DNA of 64,000 nt from Magicicada septendecula (GCA_034769895.1 CM068367.1:349371111-349435110), one strand, 5' to 3'. Positions 49,466 to 61,133 are shown, counted from the stretch's first letter. Made by a program: numbers and translations. The notes: generated by a model not told the origin, from the sequence alone.

Positions 49466-50455
49466 TCACGTAAGTGGTTGGGCCAATTCCGAATCTGTTT
49501 CAGAGTCCTCGCTACTGGCACTTTCACTATCATCACTGATACCTCCCGTTTCAATTACAAAACTGTCAATAATGTCTGACATAATGCCATCTTTATCCCA
49601 GTAGTAGCCCTCCATTCATATAACATGGTTTTCATATCCTGTCCAGTCGCAAGGTGTAACTGATTCAACTGCCATTTCAGTAATTTTCTTAAGCGCATCT
49701 AACGATAAATCTCCTGTTGTATTATTGTCCCATATTATATGCTTCATTTTCACCAATGCTAATTCAATAGCATTCAAATCGCACATATACGGTGGTAATT
49801 GAAGAGGTGTGTGAACAAAAAGCTTTCAAAATAGAGTCAATTTTAAATGTTTTTTCTTTTGGTCTATGTGCTTCTATAAGACAGTAAAGTTCTTGTTTGC
49901 ACATTTTTTCATCATAGCAGATGCCGTTTATAAAAACCACTCTCTCATTTCTTCTTTTGGAACGTATTTTGACGGTGCCTTGTCAGTTTGGGTACAGTGT
50001 TAGGGAGAATTGTACATTATAACTATTGATTTTGCTGGTAAATTTGGTAAAAGCTTTTCATTAATCCATTTTTCAAAATTAACACTATTCATTTGTCCGT
50101 GATAGTCCCCACTAAACGAACCGGCCTTGTATATAAGTTTCGCGTTAGTTATAAATCCATTTCTGCTCCCTGCATGCAATATTATTAGTCTCTTCGAGCC
50201 ACTCTGATTAATGTGAATATTGCATTCATCACTTCACCATCCTATCTGATGCGTTAAGTTACTGTCTATCCATGTTTCATCTATGAACACTATCTCTCTA
50301 TTCTCTTTTCGATGAAGTTTAAGCTGTGTAAGATAACGATGCTGCCACATTACAATTTGCGGTCTTTCAATTAGTAGACTTCTTTTATTATTAAATCTTT
50401 TCCACTTAAACCCTATTTCCTGAATTATTTTTCGTAAAGAACTGTTACCCCATGG
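49466..50455 (-). pseudogene. IS630-like DDE transposase (Tc1/mariner superfamily), stops but nearly continuous
   Basis: No single long ORF is present, but the minus strand reads through about 990 bp with few interruptions. In order: WGNSSLRKIIQEIGFKWKR, IVFIDETWIDSNLTHQIGW (first catalytic Asp), LIILHAGSRNGFITNAKLIY, SGDYHGQMNSVNFEKWINEK, IVIMYNSP (usual MDNAPYH, second Asp replaced by Tyr), SKYVPKEEMREWF, and then LPPYMCDLNAIELALVKMK with the third acidic position (DLNPIEL). The C-terminal tail is acidic and Ser-rich, ending at TGA (49466-49468). This family is widespread in arthropods. The 5' third is missing and the tandem array begins where it should be. Confidence 0.85.
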
Positions 50456-50464
50456 AAAATATAT

Positions 50465-51755
50465 TTTTACTTCCAGGTTCCATAAGGAAATGGAAGTATG
50501 GTGATGGCAAAAAAAATTGTGGTCGAGATTATTGCAGATTCTGATTGTACTACCCTCAAAACATGAAAAAAGTCATTTTTCGAAAAGTGTCTGTGTGTCT
50601 ATAGATTTTTTTCTATGGCAAACGATAACAGCCGCAAATTCAAACAGAATCAAATAATTTTTTGCATGCACCCCTGATTTGTAGAGTACTCAAGACCTAT
50701 TGCTTTTGGTGAAGATCGGTTAAGGGAAAGGGGTAGTTTACCTCCAACTTTTTTTTAATCAAGGGTAATTTTTTTCAATTGCAAATGATAACAGCCGCAA
50801 ATTCAAACAGAATCAAATAATTTTTTGCTTACAGTCCTGAATTGTAGAGTTCTCAAGACCTATTGTTTTTGGTGAAGATCGGTTAAGGGAAAGGGGTAGT
50901 TTACCAGCAACGTTTTTTGTTTTAACAAGGATATTTTCTATGGCAAACGATAACAGCCGCAAATTCAAACAGAATCAAATAATGTTTTGCATACAGCCTT
51001 GAATTGTAGAGTTCTCAAGACCTGTGGTTTTGTTGAAGATCGGTTTAGGGAAATGGGTAGTTTACCTGCAACATTTTATGTTTTAACATTGGTAATTTTT
51101 TTTATGATGAATGATAACTGCCATAAATTCAATCAGAATAAAATAATGTTTTGCATACCTTTCTGAGCTATAGAGAACTCAATGTCTGTTGATTTTGGTG
51201 AAGATTGGTTAAGGGAAAGGGGTAGTTGACCTGCAGCATTTTATGTTTTAACAACTGTAATTTTTTATGACGAACGATAATTGCCGCACATTTAAACAGA
51301 ATCAAATATTTTTTTGCATACATTCCTCAATTGTAAAAGACTGAAGGCCTGTTGATTTTTGTGAAGATCGGTTAAGGTCAAAGGGTAGTTTACCTGCAAC
51401 ATTTTATGTTGTAACAAGAGAACATTTTTCATGAAGAACAATAACTGCTGTAAATTCAAACAGAATCAAATAATTTTTTACATATGTGCCTGAGTTGTAG
51501 AGGACTCAAGGTCTATAGATTTTGGTGAAGATCGGTTAAGGGAAAAGGGTAGTTTACCTGCCATTTTTAATGTTTTTAACAAGAGTAATTGTTTCTATGA
51601 TGAACGATAACTGCCGTAAATTCAAACAAAATCAAATAATTTTTTACATACTGTATGTGCCTGAGTTGTAGAGGACTCTAGGCCTATTGATTTTGGTGAA
51701 GATCGGTTAGCGGAAAGGATAGTTTACCAGAAACATTTTTTGTTGTAACAAGAGT
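50465..51755. repeat. Tandem array, seven to eight units of about 163 bp
   Basis: A unit containing AACGATAACAGCCGCAAATT, CAGAATCAAATAATTTTTTG and GAAGATCGGTTAAGGGAAAG repeats with starts near 50622, 50784, 50946, 51110, 51272, 51438 and 51604, a period of 162-166 bp. Units have diverged, with a trend of increasing difference to the right, and the array stops just before the Tigger at 51762. A partial unit may precede 50622. Minisatellites of this size can come from element subterminal repeats or centromere-like satellite. No coding function is seen. Confidence 0.93.
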
Positions 51756-51965
51756 AAAGTACAGTAGAACCCCGTTAATACGCTCGTCAAGGGACTGTGG
51801 TTTAGACGCTTAATAAGCGGGACAGCGCTATAGACGGGAAATGATTTGTGAGATAGGAAAACAATTTGGACACCACTTCATAGGAAACAATTACAGTACT
51901 GTGTTTTATTTTACTGTATTATTATTACTATATTACAGTATTATTATTATTATTATTATTACAGT

Positions 51966-52973
51966 TTGGGCCCCGACCTGTGGAATGCCTTCTATGATGG
52001 AATCCTCCGGATGGAGATGCCAGATACCTTTCTGGTAGCATATGCTGATGACGTGGCTACCGTGATCACCACGAGAGACGCAGTTGAGGCGTAGCGCATG
52101 CCGAACCAGGTCATGTGCAGGGTCCGCATATGGATGGAAGAACACGCTCTGAGCCTTGCGACGGAGAAGACAGAGATTGTGCTGCTCACTCGACGACGTA
52201 TACCCACAATCACACAGTTCGTGGTGGGGGAAAAGGCGATAATATCAAAGCCAGCGGTGAAGTATCTAGGGGTGCACCTGGATACTAAGCTTTCCTACTG
52301 GGAGCAAATTCGATGTTCCTCGGAGAAAGCCGCTAAGGTCGTTGCTGCACTGAGCAGGCTAATGGCATATGTCGGAGGCCCAGCTGCAGGAAGATGGCGA
52401 CTGCTGATGTCGGTGACCAACTCGATTCTCCTCTACGGATGCGAGGTCTGGGCCGACGCACTAAAGCAAGAAAAATACTGCAAGCAGATGGCTGCGGTAC
52501 AACGAAGAGGAGCACTTCAGATTGCAAGCTCCTACAGAACGGTGTCGAAACCAGCAGTGTTGGTCGTCGCTGGAGTAATGCCAATAGATCTGATGGCTGA
52601 GGAGAGGAGGAGGGTCTACACGACCAAGGAAGACTTGGGGTTTGTAGAAGCAAGAGCAGTGGCCAGGGCACACTCCACGCGAAGCTGGCAACTATGATGG
52701 GAGCAGGAGAGTCGACCTAGGTGGACAGCGAGGCTGATTGGGAACCTCCCTGAATGGGTGGACAGAATGCATGGCGAGGTAGATTATTACCTTACTCAAT
52801 TCCTGACAGGGCATGGTTATTTCTGTGCATACCTGCGAAGGATGGGTAAGATGGAGGATCCGTCGTGCGTGTATGACGACTCAGACTCTGATGATGCTCA
52901 TCATACTTTCTTCGAGTGTCAACGGTGGGTGCTGGAGAGGCAAGGACTGGAATCAGAGATTGGCCCCATGACG
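51966..52973 (+). pseudogene. R1-like ORF2 (reverse transcriptase to C-terminal region), left piece
   Basis: It begins with LWNAFYDGILRMEMPDTF and the catalytic YADD block (AYADDVATV), has a TAG at about 52092, then continues open for 199 codons through TEKTEIVLLTRRRIPTITQF, VKYLGVHLDTKLSYWEQIR, the thumb and SILLYGCEVWADALKQ. After stops at 52697 a C-terminal part reads LPEWVDRMHGEVDYYLTQFL and a Cys-His stretch (DDAHHTFFECQRWVLERQG) typical of R1-clade C-terminal zinc motifs. It is cut at the hAT target site, 52973. It is diverged from the fragment at 2382-3050 but alignable to it. Confidence 0.9.
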
Positions 52974-55900
52974 CAGCAACGTAGCCAGGATTTTATTTCG
53001 GGGGGGGGCTGAAAATCAGTGAGGGCACGCCACTAATCCAAAGCTGTGCATGCAGTGGAAAAGCGGGGGGGGGGGACGAAATATTAAAGTTCCAGTTTGC
53101 TTTGATTTTTTTTTATTTATTGGTGACATATAAAAAATTGAAGAAAGGTGTTTACAAATACTCACTTACAAAAGTTTAAACCTTCTTGCCCTTCCTGACG
53201 AGGCAAACATGTTGACGATGTCTTTGTTGGACATCCCTATGACGATGTCCCGGTGCACCGACATCAAGGCTAGTCCAGTAAGCCTGGTTTCGCCCATTGT
53301 GTTTCTCAGATAGTTTTTTAGGAGTTTCAGCTTAGAAAAACTCCTTTCGACAGAGGCTGTCGACACAGGTATGACCGCAAAGATGGTGAAGAGAGTGTAC
53401 ATGTTTGGGAAAAGTTCTTTATCACACTGTGCCAAGGCGTCGTCGATAGCTGTTTTAGGTTTTCCTGTATCGTTTTTCCACCTCTCCCTCCACAAACTCC
53501 ATTACCCTGAATGAGCTTCGGTAAAGCCACTGTATAGATCGTCCTTGTAGAATTCGAAGGACGGCTTTACTTTGTCGAAATCTATGTCACAATGCGATGG
53601 GATCAGATACTGTAGAGAAGCGATGATTGCTTCGTGTGCTAAAAATCTTTCACTAAGTCCACTTATGAGGTCGTCGATGCACGAGATGAAAATTGAGATG
53701 CGAAAGTAATCTTCGGGATTGGCAGCCGGTGGATTTTGCCTATTTTTTTGCGCAGTTGATATTCGTGGCATCGTAAGTTCCAACTGAAGTAAGTTGGTGA
53801 GCTCCTTTGCCTCTTCAAAAAGTTTCTTGAATTCTGAGTCAGCATTATGTCTTAGATCTTCCACAACGGCTTTCACTTTTCTGACATGGTCCAGAACACT
53901 ACATAAATCAATGTCTTTTTTCTGGAGGTATTGGGACAGACTATATGTGATGCCCAGGAGCTTAGAAGAAACAACTAGAGACACTAAAAAGGAACTAGAA
54001 CTAATACTATTAAGAACTAATGACGACCTCTTATTGTGCTCATTGGGTAGATAGGGCATTTTCTCCAAGGTCGATACAATGGGCACCAGCATCTCCTTAA
54101 AGAGAAGAACCGCTTCATGTCACTCGCACCACCTCGTCTTACAGAGAGTTTTGATTCTATGGTGATCACTGCTGGGTGACAGCTCTTTAATCTTCTCCTC
54201 CAAGATTGCTGTGCGTTTGGCACTGGCTCTGAAGAATGAGCATGTTTCTGTAATCAATCCCATCGTGTTTCTTACGTTTTGAACTTTGAACGAGTCAGAT
54301 AAACACAGATTTAAACAATGGGACACACAGTGGGTGTATAAAGCTTTGGGATACTTTCTTTTTAGCACAGCTTGAACTCCACGAAACTGTCCACTCATCG
54401 CTGAAGCTCCGTCGTAGCCCTGTCCTCTTATGTTCTCTAGATCCAACCCAAGTGTAGTGAGTTGTTCTTCGATCACTCTAGCTAACCCTCCCCCAGTCAC
54501 ATCAGACACAGGCACAAATGTTAAAAAGTCTTCCATTAAAACAGGTCCATTTTCACTCTCTGATGCTCGTATCTAGCACACAGCGAAAACTGTTCTATCT
54601 GTGAGATGTCAGTTGTCTCATCTGCCAGAATCGTGAAATATTTACTCTGACTTATTCTTTTGATTATGTCCTTTTGAATCAAAGACCCAATAGTCTCTAT
54701 CAATTCATTTTGTATCTCTGGGCTGACATACATAGCATTTAGAGGGCTATGTAAAATATAATCTTTCAGGACGGTATCTCCAGCGTTCGCTCGAAATCGA
54801 ATAAGGCTTCTGAAATTACCATCATTCTCCACTGGTGAAGAGAGAGAAATTCTGCCACTGTCTCTTCGACCTCTTAACGGAATGTTTTGCATCCCACACA
54901 ACTTGACTATCTCTATGATGTCATTCAGTCTCAACCTGTTTTCCTGGACCTCTTTCTTTCTCACTGTGTCAATCAGAGCTATGACACTTTCCTGGCGTTT
55001 TCCTACTAAAGCTTTTACATAACTTTGAGCTAAAGCGGCATTTTTATGATACGTGTGTGACTCGTGATTTTTAAAGGATGCAACAGATTTCTTTACATTA
55101 TAGAAACTTCTTGTCACAAATGCTTGGGGCTTCTCGTGGGATCCCTTCCCAACTTCTTCGGTGTTTAAAAAAGTACACAAGTAGGGCAGTAAAGTCCACT
55201 TTCTTTTTTTGAGTATGCTAACCACTTAAATTCATCGAACCATTTTCGCTGAAAGTGACGTGTAAATGTTTTTGCAGCCTATGAGGGGAAAATGAAATCC
55301 TCATCAGGAGTCCATAAAAAGTTTAGTTTTTCAACTTTTTCAAAATTATTCAGCTTCGTTCCAAGTCCGCGATGTCGATGTTGGAGTCTGAGTGTACTGG
55401 GTCTCCAATTGCTTTGACAACCTCAGCTTCATTGCTGAATTCAGTCCTCCCAGGTTCAGCTAAAATTAAAAATAATTTGATTAGCATATTGAAAGAAGTG
55501 GAAAGGTTAATTCAAGCAGTTTACAAAAAAATATGACTCTTAGCTTCGAGCTAAGTATAGCTCATAAGCAACCACTCCCTAATCTTATTCCTGAAATAAG
55601 CTATTCAGCTATGATAAAAAGTGAAATGATTTCAATAATGAGGATAGAATTCCTGCCTGAAACGTGCAATCTGCTCCAAAAGTATGCAAGTTACTAAATA
55701 CTTCCATCGAAATAACTTCCAAGTTTGTAGAGTACAGTAAAATAGCTGATGGGACAAAAAATTGTGGTTCCACTCTCATTAACATTTATGGTAGGATTAA
55801 ATTAATGATTACTACCTAGGAGGGCGTAGTTACTATTTTTTCAATTCAAAAATATACGAAATAAAAGGGTTTCCAAGGCCTCAGAGGCCCCAGTCATGCA

Positions 55901-56769
55901 TCCTAGGGTTAAAGAAGAATTAGTTTTTGTATTGTACTTACTTGAGTAACTAACACCTTCATCACTTGTTTGCTCGTTTGCCACATTGGTAGTAGGCCTA
56001 TCTCCATTCCCTTCTTTCTTCCGTTTAGGCGAAGACGTGAAGACGTCCTTTTTTCATTCTATAAAGAAAAAAAACGAGTCATGTGTAATATCTGCATGCA
56101 TTCAATGTTTGTTGTTCACGCTGCCGCTTAAATTTACTTAAATAAGCTTGAACATCCCATTAATATAGTTAAATTATGCCGATTCAAATAGCCCCGTGAA
56201 GAATGATTCACATAACCCCATGTTCTAAATTCATTGAAAGCAAATAGTACAGGTAATATCCAACAGATGTCGCTAGTTGTCATGTTGACTGTCGTGGGAG
56301 CTTCTACATCTTTCAAGACAAACAGATTTTAGGTTAATTCTGAATGATTATAGTGAGTAAGTTAAGCCCTTATAATCTAATGATTGAATATTACATACTG
56401 ACTATTTTTGAACAAGACACACTTACCTCAACTAATTCTAGATGGATGTATGATAGCTGAAAGGTAGATAACAAAGAAAATTCTTCTGGTTCTGTGCGTA
56501 TGGCTTCTCAAGACACAATCTGACACAGAATGGCAGCTGAGATATGCACACAGAGTGCGCAGCAGGCAGCAGACGGTTTTCTTATTTAGATTCAAATAGC
56601 CCCTTGATTCAATAAGCCCCACCTTACCTTAGGCTACACAATGTGCAACTCCAAACGTGAAACGATCGACCTGCCAGTATGAAATTTTAGCGTGCAAAAT
56701 TTTAAAAATTTCTACAATTTTGGGGGGGCTGCAGCCCCTTCAGACCCCCCCCCCCCGGCTACGTCAGTG
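52974..56769 (-). mobile_element. hAT transposon inserted in the R1-like LINE
   Basis: The left end CAGCAACGTAGCCAGG (52974) and the right end, CACTGACGTAGCCGGG in reverse complement (56769), are hAT inverted repeats. The 8-bp target CCATGACG is duplicated exactly (52966-52973 and 56770-56777). At 3796 bp it carries a spliced minus-strand transposase. G-rich runs lie just inside both ends (53000-53009 and 56744-56757). Confidence 0.97.
53166..56050 (-). pseudogene. hAT transposase (ZMYM1-like), spliced, lightly broken
   Basis: Exon 1 (to 55942) contains SSPKRKKEGNGDRPTTNVAN, a possible nuclear signal. The donor (55941-55936, GTAAGT) and the acceptor AG at 55461-55460 bound a 482-bp intron and keep the frame into EPGRTEFSNEAEVV. 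Exon 2 has a TTF-type zinc finger (RHFQRKWFDEFKWLAYSK then LYCPTC), FTILADETTDISQIEQFSLC with a catalytic Asp, GQGYDGASAMSGQFRGVQA, THCVSHCLNL, CKTRWCE, and the dimerisation domain (IPVSTASVERSFSKLKLLKN), ending at 53166. Lesions: a stop at about 55290, a one-base shift at about 54540, a TGA at 54120 where Arg is expected, and a shift at about 53500. Few lesions suggest a young copy. Confidence 0.92.
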
Positions 56770-57085
56770 CCATGACGCCTGATAACATCATAGGCGTCAT
56801 GCTCAACAGCAAAGAGAACTGGGACATGGTTGTGACCTTCGTGAGGATGGTCCTGCGGCAGAAGAACCCTGAACTGGACTCTCTCACAGGTCGATGATAT
56901 AGATAAAGCTGTAGGAGCCTAGTAGGCGCAATACGAGGTGCCACCCTGAAGCCATACAAATAGTTGTTCCAGGGGGGGGGGTTCCCTGCCTGTAAAGTGG
57001 AGGTTTTTTAGTGGGTGCGAGTCCCACACACCGGGAGACCAGTCGGGTGTCTCCTGATGGTGCATAATGCAGTTTTCCTCCCCCA
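56770..57085 (+). pseudogene. R1-like ORF2, right piece, and 3' UTR
   Basis: The frame of the left piece resumes after the duplicated target, reading DNIIGVMLNSKENWDMVV and VRMVLRQKNPELDSLTGR, the last helical part of the R1-like ORF2. It stops near 56897. The following 3' UTR is G-rich and contains GTGCGAGTCCCACACACCGG before the A-rich tail. Confidence 0.88.
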
Positions 57086-57109
57086 CAAAAAAAAAACTAT
57101 TTATAATTA

Positions 57110-58774
57110 CAGTATTGTTCATTAGTTACAATGCAAAATGCAAATTCTAGCTCATTTCCTATTAAAAAAGTCTTTGATTGATGTTTGCAGAGTGTGTGTA
57201 CTACTGTTATGAATGATTACATTTTCTATGCGGCTTAAGTACCTATTCACGTCACTTGATATGCCACCAAGAGTAATAGTGATATTGTATTTTCAGAGCA
57301 GATTTATTGCTCTGAGAGCTTCATTTTGTGTGGGGACATTTTCCTCCGCAGATTAAATTTCCTCATCACTGTCTTCATCTTGGACGGTAGCGGCAGCATG
57401 ATTCGGAATCATGTTGTCGACATCGCGGATTTCTGATGTCACTAGACCATTGTCAACTGATACAAAATCTTCCAAGTTAACATATCCTAACTTCTCCCGT
57501 ACAGCAGTCCAATCCTCGTCATTATCAATTGTGACAGGGGCATTTGTTTCACCGGGTGTTACACCATGTCCCTAAGAAATTAAAAAAAGAAAATTATCCA
57601 CCTGTCGAAACTAAAAAAGTTTTATATAGAAGCTCGATAATAGCCTAATCTAACAACATGTAGAATCTTACCTTAAAAAAACCTGCTTTATTGAAGCAAT
57701 TGGCGATGGTCTGCGCATCGATCCCTTCCCATGCAGCAGAGATGAAATTCATTGCGTCCAATAAGGTGATGCGGTTTTCAGCTCCACTGTCGATGCAGTG
57801 CAGATATCGTAGAACATCACGCTTTCGATAAAAATGCTTGAGCACTTTTTTGATCCCCTGGTCCATTGGTTGGAGTTTACTGGTTGTGCTGGGAGGCAGG
57901 CAAGCTAGTTCTACATTTATCAGATTCACATTTTTCGGGTGAGCTGGACAGTTATCGACAAAAAGCAGGATTTTGCGATTGGTTTTTACCATTTTTTGGT
58001 CTAAGTCTTTGAGCCAAGTGACAAACAAGTCACCAGTCATCCAGGCATGTGCTTGATTTTTGTATTCACAAGGCAGTCGTTTAATGTTTTTAAAACATCG
58101 GGGTCTAGGTGACTTCCCAACATTAACAGTGGTAATTTTCCAGATCCATCGGCATTTGCAGCAACAAGCACAGTTACCCTTTCTTTGCTTAATTTGCCGT
58201 GACATTTCTCCCCTTTGAACACATATGACTTGTCGGGCATTAGCTTAAAGAATAAGCCACATTCATCCGCATTAAACACATCGCGCAGCGCATAATTATT
58301 AATTAGGCCAGGTAGCACTTCACTTTGACAGTCATTTACATCACTGTCACTAACTGACTCTGATTCACCACTGATTTGCCGATACACTATGCCATGCCTT
58401 TGCTTGAATCTATCAAGCCAACCATTCGAAGCAGAAAAGTCTGTGTTCAATTTGCCTGCTATTTCTCGTGCTTTCTCTTGTATGATTGGGCCACTTAATG
58501 GAATTGAACCATCACGGGATTGGTGAATCCATTCAATTTCCTTGACGTCTTCATATTTCCCGGATCTCACTTTCTTACGTTTGCAACCACCCTTCGCTGC
58601 ATCGGTAATAGCATCCCTATTTGTTATTATTGTTCTTAAGCTGGATGAAGGGATTCCCACAGATTCAGAAAAATCCTTTTGATTCAGCGTACAATTTTCA
58701 TCGTACTTACGGAGGATTTGTAATTTTTCACTTATAGAAAGAGATTTCCGCTTGGACGTTTTTGCACTAATCAC
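57110..58774 (-). pseudogene. Tigger transposase, one intron, lightly broken
   Basis: ATG 58774 begins a CENP-B type helix-turn-helix (SISEKLQILRKYDENCTLNQ, then VGIPSSSLRTIITNRDAI), a second DNA-binding half (NGWLDRFKQRHGIVYR) and the DDE domain: DVFNADECGLFFKL, KILLFVDNCPAHPKN and TSKLQPMDQGIKK, so all three Asp are kept. A frameshift at about 58120 breaks it. After KAGFFK a donor (57671-57666, GTAAGA) and an acceptor AG (57573-57572) bound a 100-bp intron. Exon 2 continues in phase as GHGVTPGETNAPVTIDNDED, acidic, with stops at about 57352 and 57303, and ends with LQTSIKDF, the usual C-terminal motif. The R1-like insertion lies just beyond the end. Confidence 0.92.
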
Positions 58775-59219
58775 AACTGCACTGCCAAGAATTCAAAGAA
58801 CAACTAATAAGAAAGGACAGAAATGTACTATATTGTCAGGGAGACTTTTGAGTGTTAAATTCCTTTCATGCAAAGGAGTACCATTAGGTACAATTCCCGA
58901 CACTGCTGGCCGGAGGGTTTCTTCAGGTAGAGAGTGGACTTCCTTTCGTCTGCTCGGGGTGTAATGACCTTCAGTACAGTCAGAGCAACAATTTCTTCAC
59001 CACGCTTTTAAAACATCTCAAATACAGTAGTTTCACAATTTATACGGAATTTTTCCTCATTTTCGACTGGGAAAAAAGTGCTATAAGCGGGACTTGGAAG
59101 CGGTATAAGAGGTTAAAATTTAAGGAGTATGTATATGAAATGTCGAGGGACCATATAAAAAGAGCGTAATGGACGGGATAGTGTTATAAGCGGGAGCGTA
59201 AACACGAGGTTTTACTGTA

Positions 59220-59800
59220 CTTCATTTTGATAAATAAAGTATCCTGATAAGATCTTAATAATCCACTGTAGAAATGTAGATGAAATATCTATAAATGAAC
59301 AGGCTAGTTGAACGGGTGGGGGTAATTTTCTATAAATGAAAATTATAGTTGAAGGGGGAGGGGATAATTTTTTTATATATGTACTATTTTATCGGCAACA
59401 AAGTAGTAGTTTGTTGTTAAAATTCCTTCCCGGGCTGTTTGGCCGTAGTCCAATGTTTTCTGCAAAACCAGACGTTACGGCAGTCCCGTTGACTGCCATA
59501 GTAAGTGAAAATCGAGTGCGATAACGTGTGGTGGTATACGTTAGTGACCACAGCACTGTGGTTAAGGCTGAAGCAATAAGTGGAACGAAGTAGTTTCTAT
59601 AGTAACATTTCATTTCATAAATGATTTTAAATATAAATCTTAGAACATGGAAGTCATGTATGGTTCTCCATACCGATATTTGTTTCACCATGGGTAGAAG
59701 TTTTCCCACTGTCGGCACTTTTTCTGCACTGTGTAAAAATCATTAATAATTCTTCTGATTACACATCTGTCAAACTCGTCCTCGCTTACCACAGTGTGAT
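59220..59800. other. Non-coding stretch with repeat-like sequence
   Basis: No supported gene. A near-duplicate of the block CTATAAATGAA followed by a G-rich run occurs at 59289-59318 and 59329-59364. The segment 59415-59500 contains CCCGGGCTGTTTGGCCGTAG and a degenerate hammerhead-like patch on the minus strand. Confidence 0.4.
59464..59500 (-). repeat. Degenerate hammerhead-like motif
   Basis: Minus-strand sequence ATGGCAGTCAACGGGACTGC followed by CGTAACGTCTGG has a stem II-like GGCAGT/ACTGCC hairpin and a GTC triplet spaced as in the 6.4 kb core, but the GAAA box reads GTAA and the CUGANGA box is lost. Probably a dead copy of a related sequence. Confidence 0.3.
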
Positions 59801-60490
59801 TTGGCCTGTGTTAATAAATAATTATTTTATTATACTTGAGTGTGTCGCCATCTATGTTTGTCGCATTGAGTAACGTATCCTAGATACCTACATTGTTATT
59901 TACGATATATGTGCGGTTGTCATGAGTGAATTAATGTATTGTTTAATGTACTAATAAATGTCAATTCATTTAATTAGATCATTGTGTTTTATCAGTAATT
60001 GCTTCCTGGTAAATATAACAACAGGTTATGGGCCCAGGTAAGTAATAAAACACATTGTTGAATCGAATTGTGGACAGTAAAAATACGCAAGAACCCTTTT
60101 TTTTGTTGCACGTGTCAGTAAGAATTGAGTGCACAAAGTCAGTTGTAGAAAAGAAACTACATTAAACAATAGAAATGGATTTAGTCAGATCACATTTAGA
60201 AATGTTGAAAGATGATTTGCAAGGAGGTTCCAACTATGATTCATGGATATTCAAACTTAACCTAACCTTAAAATCAAAACGTATTTATCAAATCGCAACG
60301 GCAGTTAAAATTAAGCCTGAAGGAGATGAATCAAGCGCAGCTGTAAAAGAATGGATTGAAAAGGATTTATAAGCACAAGTATTAATTGTTAATGGAATAA
60401 ATCTGCTTATAGTCCAAGCCACGTATTTTATAATCAACTAAACGCTATAACTCACCATCTGTGGCTTAAGTAAATGTCTTTTATTCAATT

Positions 60491-60522
60491 GACATGTTTC
60501 GGGACACTTGTCCCATCATCAG
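60491..60522 (-). ncRNA. Hammerhead ribozyme, copy 1
   Basis: The minus strand reads CTGATGATGGGACAAG then TGTCCCGAAACATGTC. Boxes: CUGAUGA; stem II GGGAC/GUCCC with AAGU loop; GAAA; a minimal self-complementary ACAUGU stem III; cleavage triplet GUC with predicted cut after the C at 60491. Stem I has three inner pairs (AUU/AAU), an internal loop and an outer run of about five pairs (UUUUA/UAAAA), as in type I hammerheads. A one-to-two-pair stem III usually acts as a dimer, which the tandem copy allows. Confidence 0.82.
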
Positions 60523-60931
60523 AATATTTAAAAAGGTCTCTTTATACCATCTTATGATGGCACAGTCGTCAATATATTAAAAAATATTAAAACCACATAA
60601 CACAAAACACAAATACATTACACAAAGTACGCACACGACAATTTTCGGTGTACACCACACGGTAACCGATAGCGCACACTTTTAAATTTTATACGAGCGT
60701 AATTAGGTGTAATATTATTCTTCAGACAAGTTTTATTAAATCTGATATGTAAAATGGTCTTATGAAGCTGGATCTTAATATTCTGAAAATTACGTACTAT
60801 ATTTGCTCGACTTGCAATATTCATATTGTTAATGGAATAAATCCGCTTATAGTCCAAGCCACGTATTTTATAATCAACTAAACGCTATAACTCACCGTCT
60901 GTGGCTTTAAGTAAATGTCTTTTATTCAATT

Positions 60932-60963
60932 GACATGTTTCGGGACACTTGTCCCATCATCAG
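60932..60963 (-). ncRNA. Hammerhead ribozyme, copy 2
   Basis: Identical core to copy 1 with the predicted cut after the C at 60932. The distance between the two cut sites is 441 nt, so transcription of the minus strand through both would release a 441-nt monomer able to be ligated into a circle. Confidence 0.82.
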
Positions 60964-61133
60964 AATATTTAAAAAGGTCTCTTTATACCATCTTACGATG
61001 GCACAGTCGTCAATATATTAAAAAATATTAAAACCACATAACACAAAACACAAATACATTACACAAAGTACGCACACGACAATTTTCAGTGTACACCACA
61101 CGGTAACCGATAGCGCACTCAATTTTAAATATT

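Larger units (their letters stand above)
51943..57098 (+). mobile_element. R1-like LINE, 5'-truncated, inserted in the Tigger and split by a hAT
   Basis: The element starts after an ATT-triplet tract within the reverse transcriptase domain and ends at an A-rich tail (57086-57094). CTATATTACAGTATT before it and CTATTTATAATTACAGTATT after it are a plausible target duplication, though the simple repeat blurs the left edge. It is interrupted by a hAT at 52974-56769. Severe 5' truncation is normal for LINEs. Site-specific R1 elements target 28S rDNA, so this copy belongs to an R1-related family that inserts elsewhere. Confidence 0.85.
51762..59217 (-). mobile_element. Tigger transposon, outer layer of a three-level nest
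   Basis: The left end CAGTAGAACCCCGTTAATAC (51762) and the right end, CAGTAAAACCTCGTGTTTAC in reverse complement (59217), are inverted repeats flanked by TA (51760-51761 and 59218-59219). Without the R1-like insertion (about 51943-57098) it is about 2.3 kb. Its minus-strand transposase (58774-57110) is the best preserved of the Tiggers here. Confidence 0.93.
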
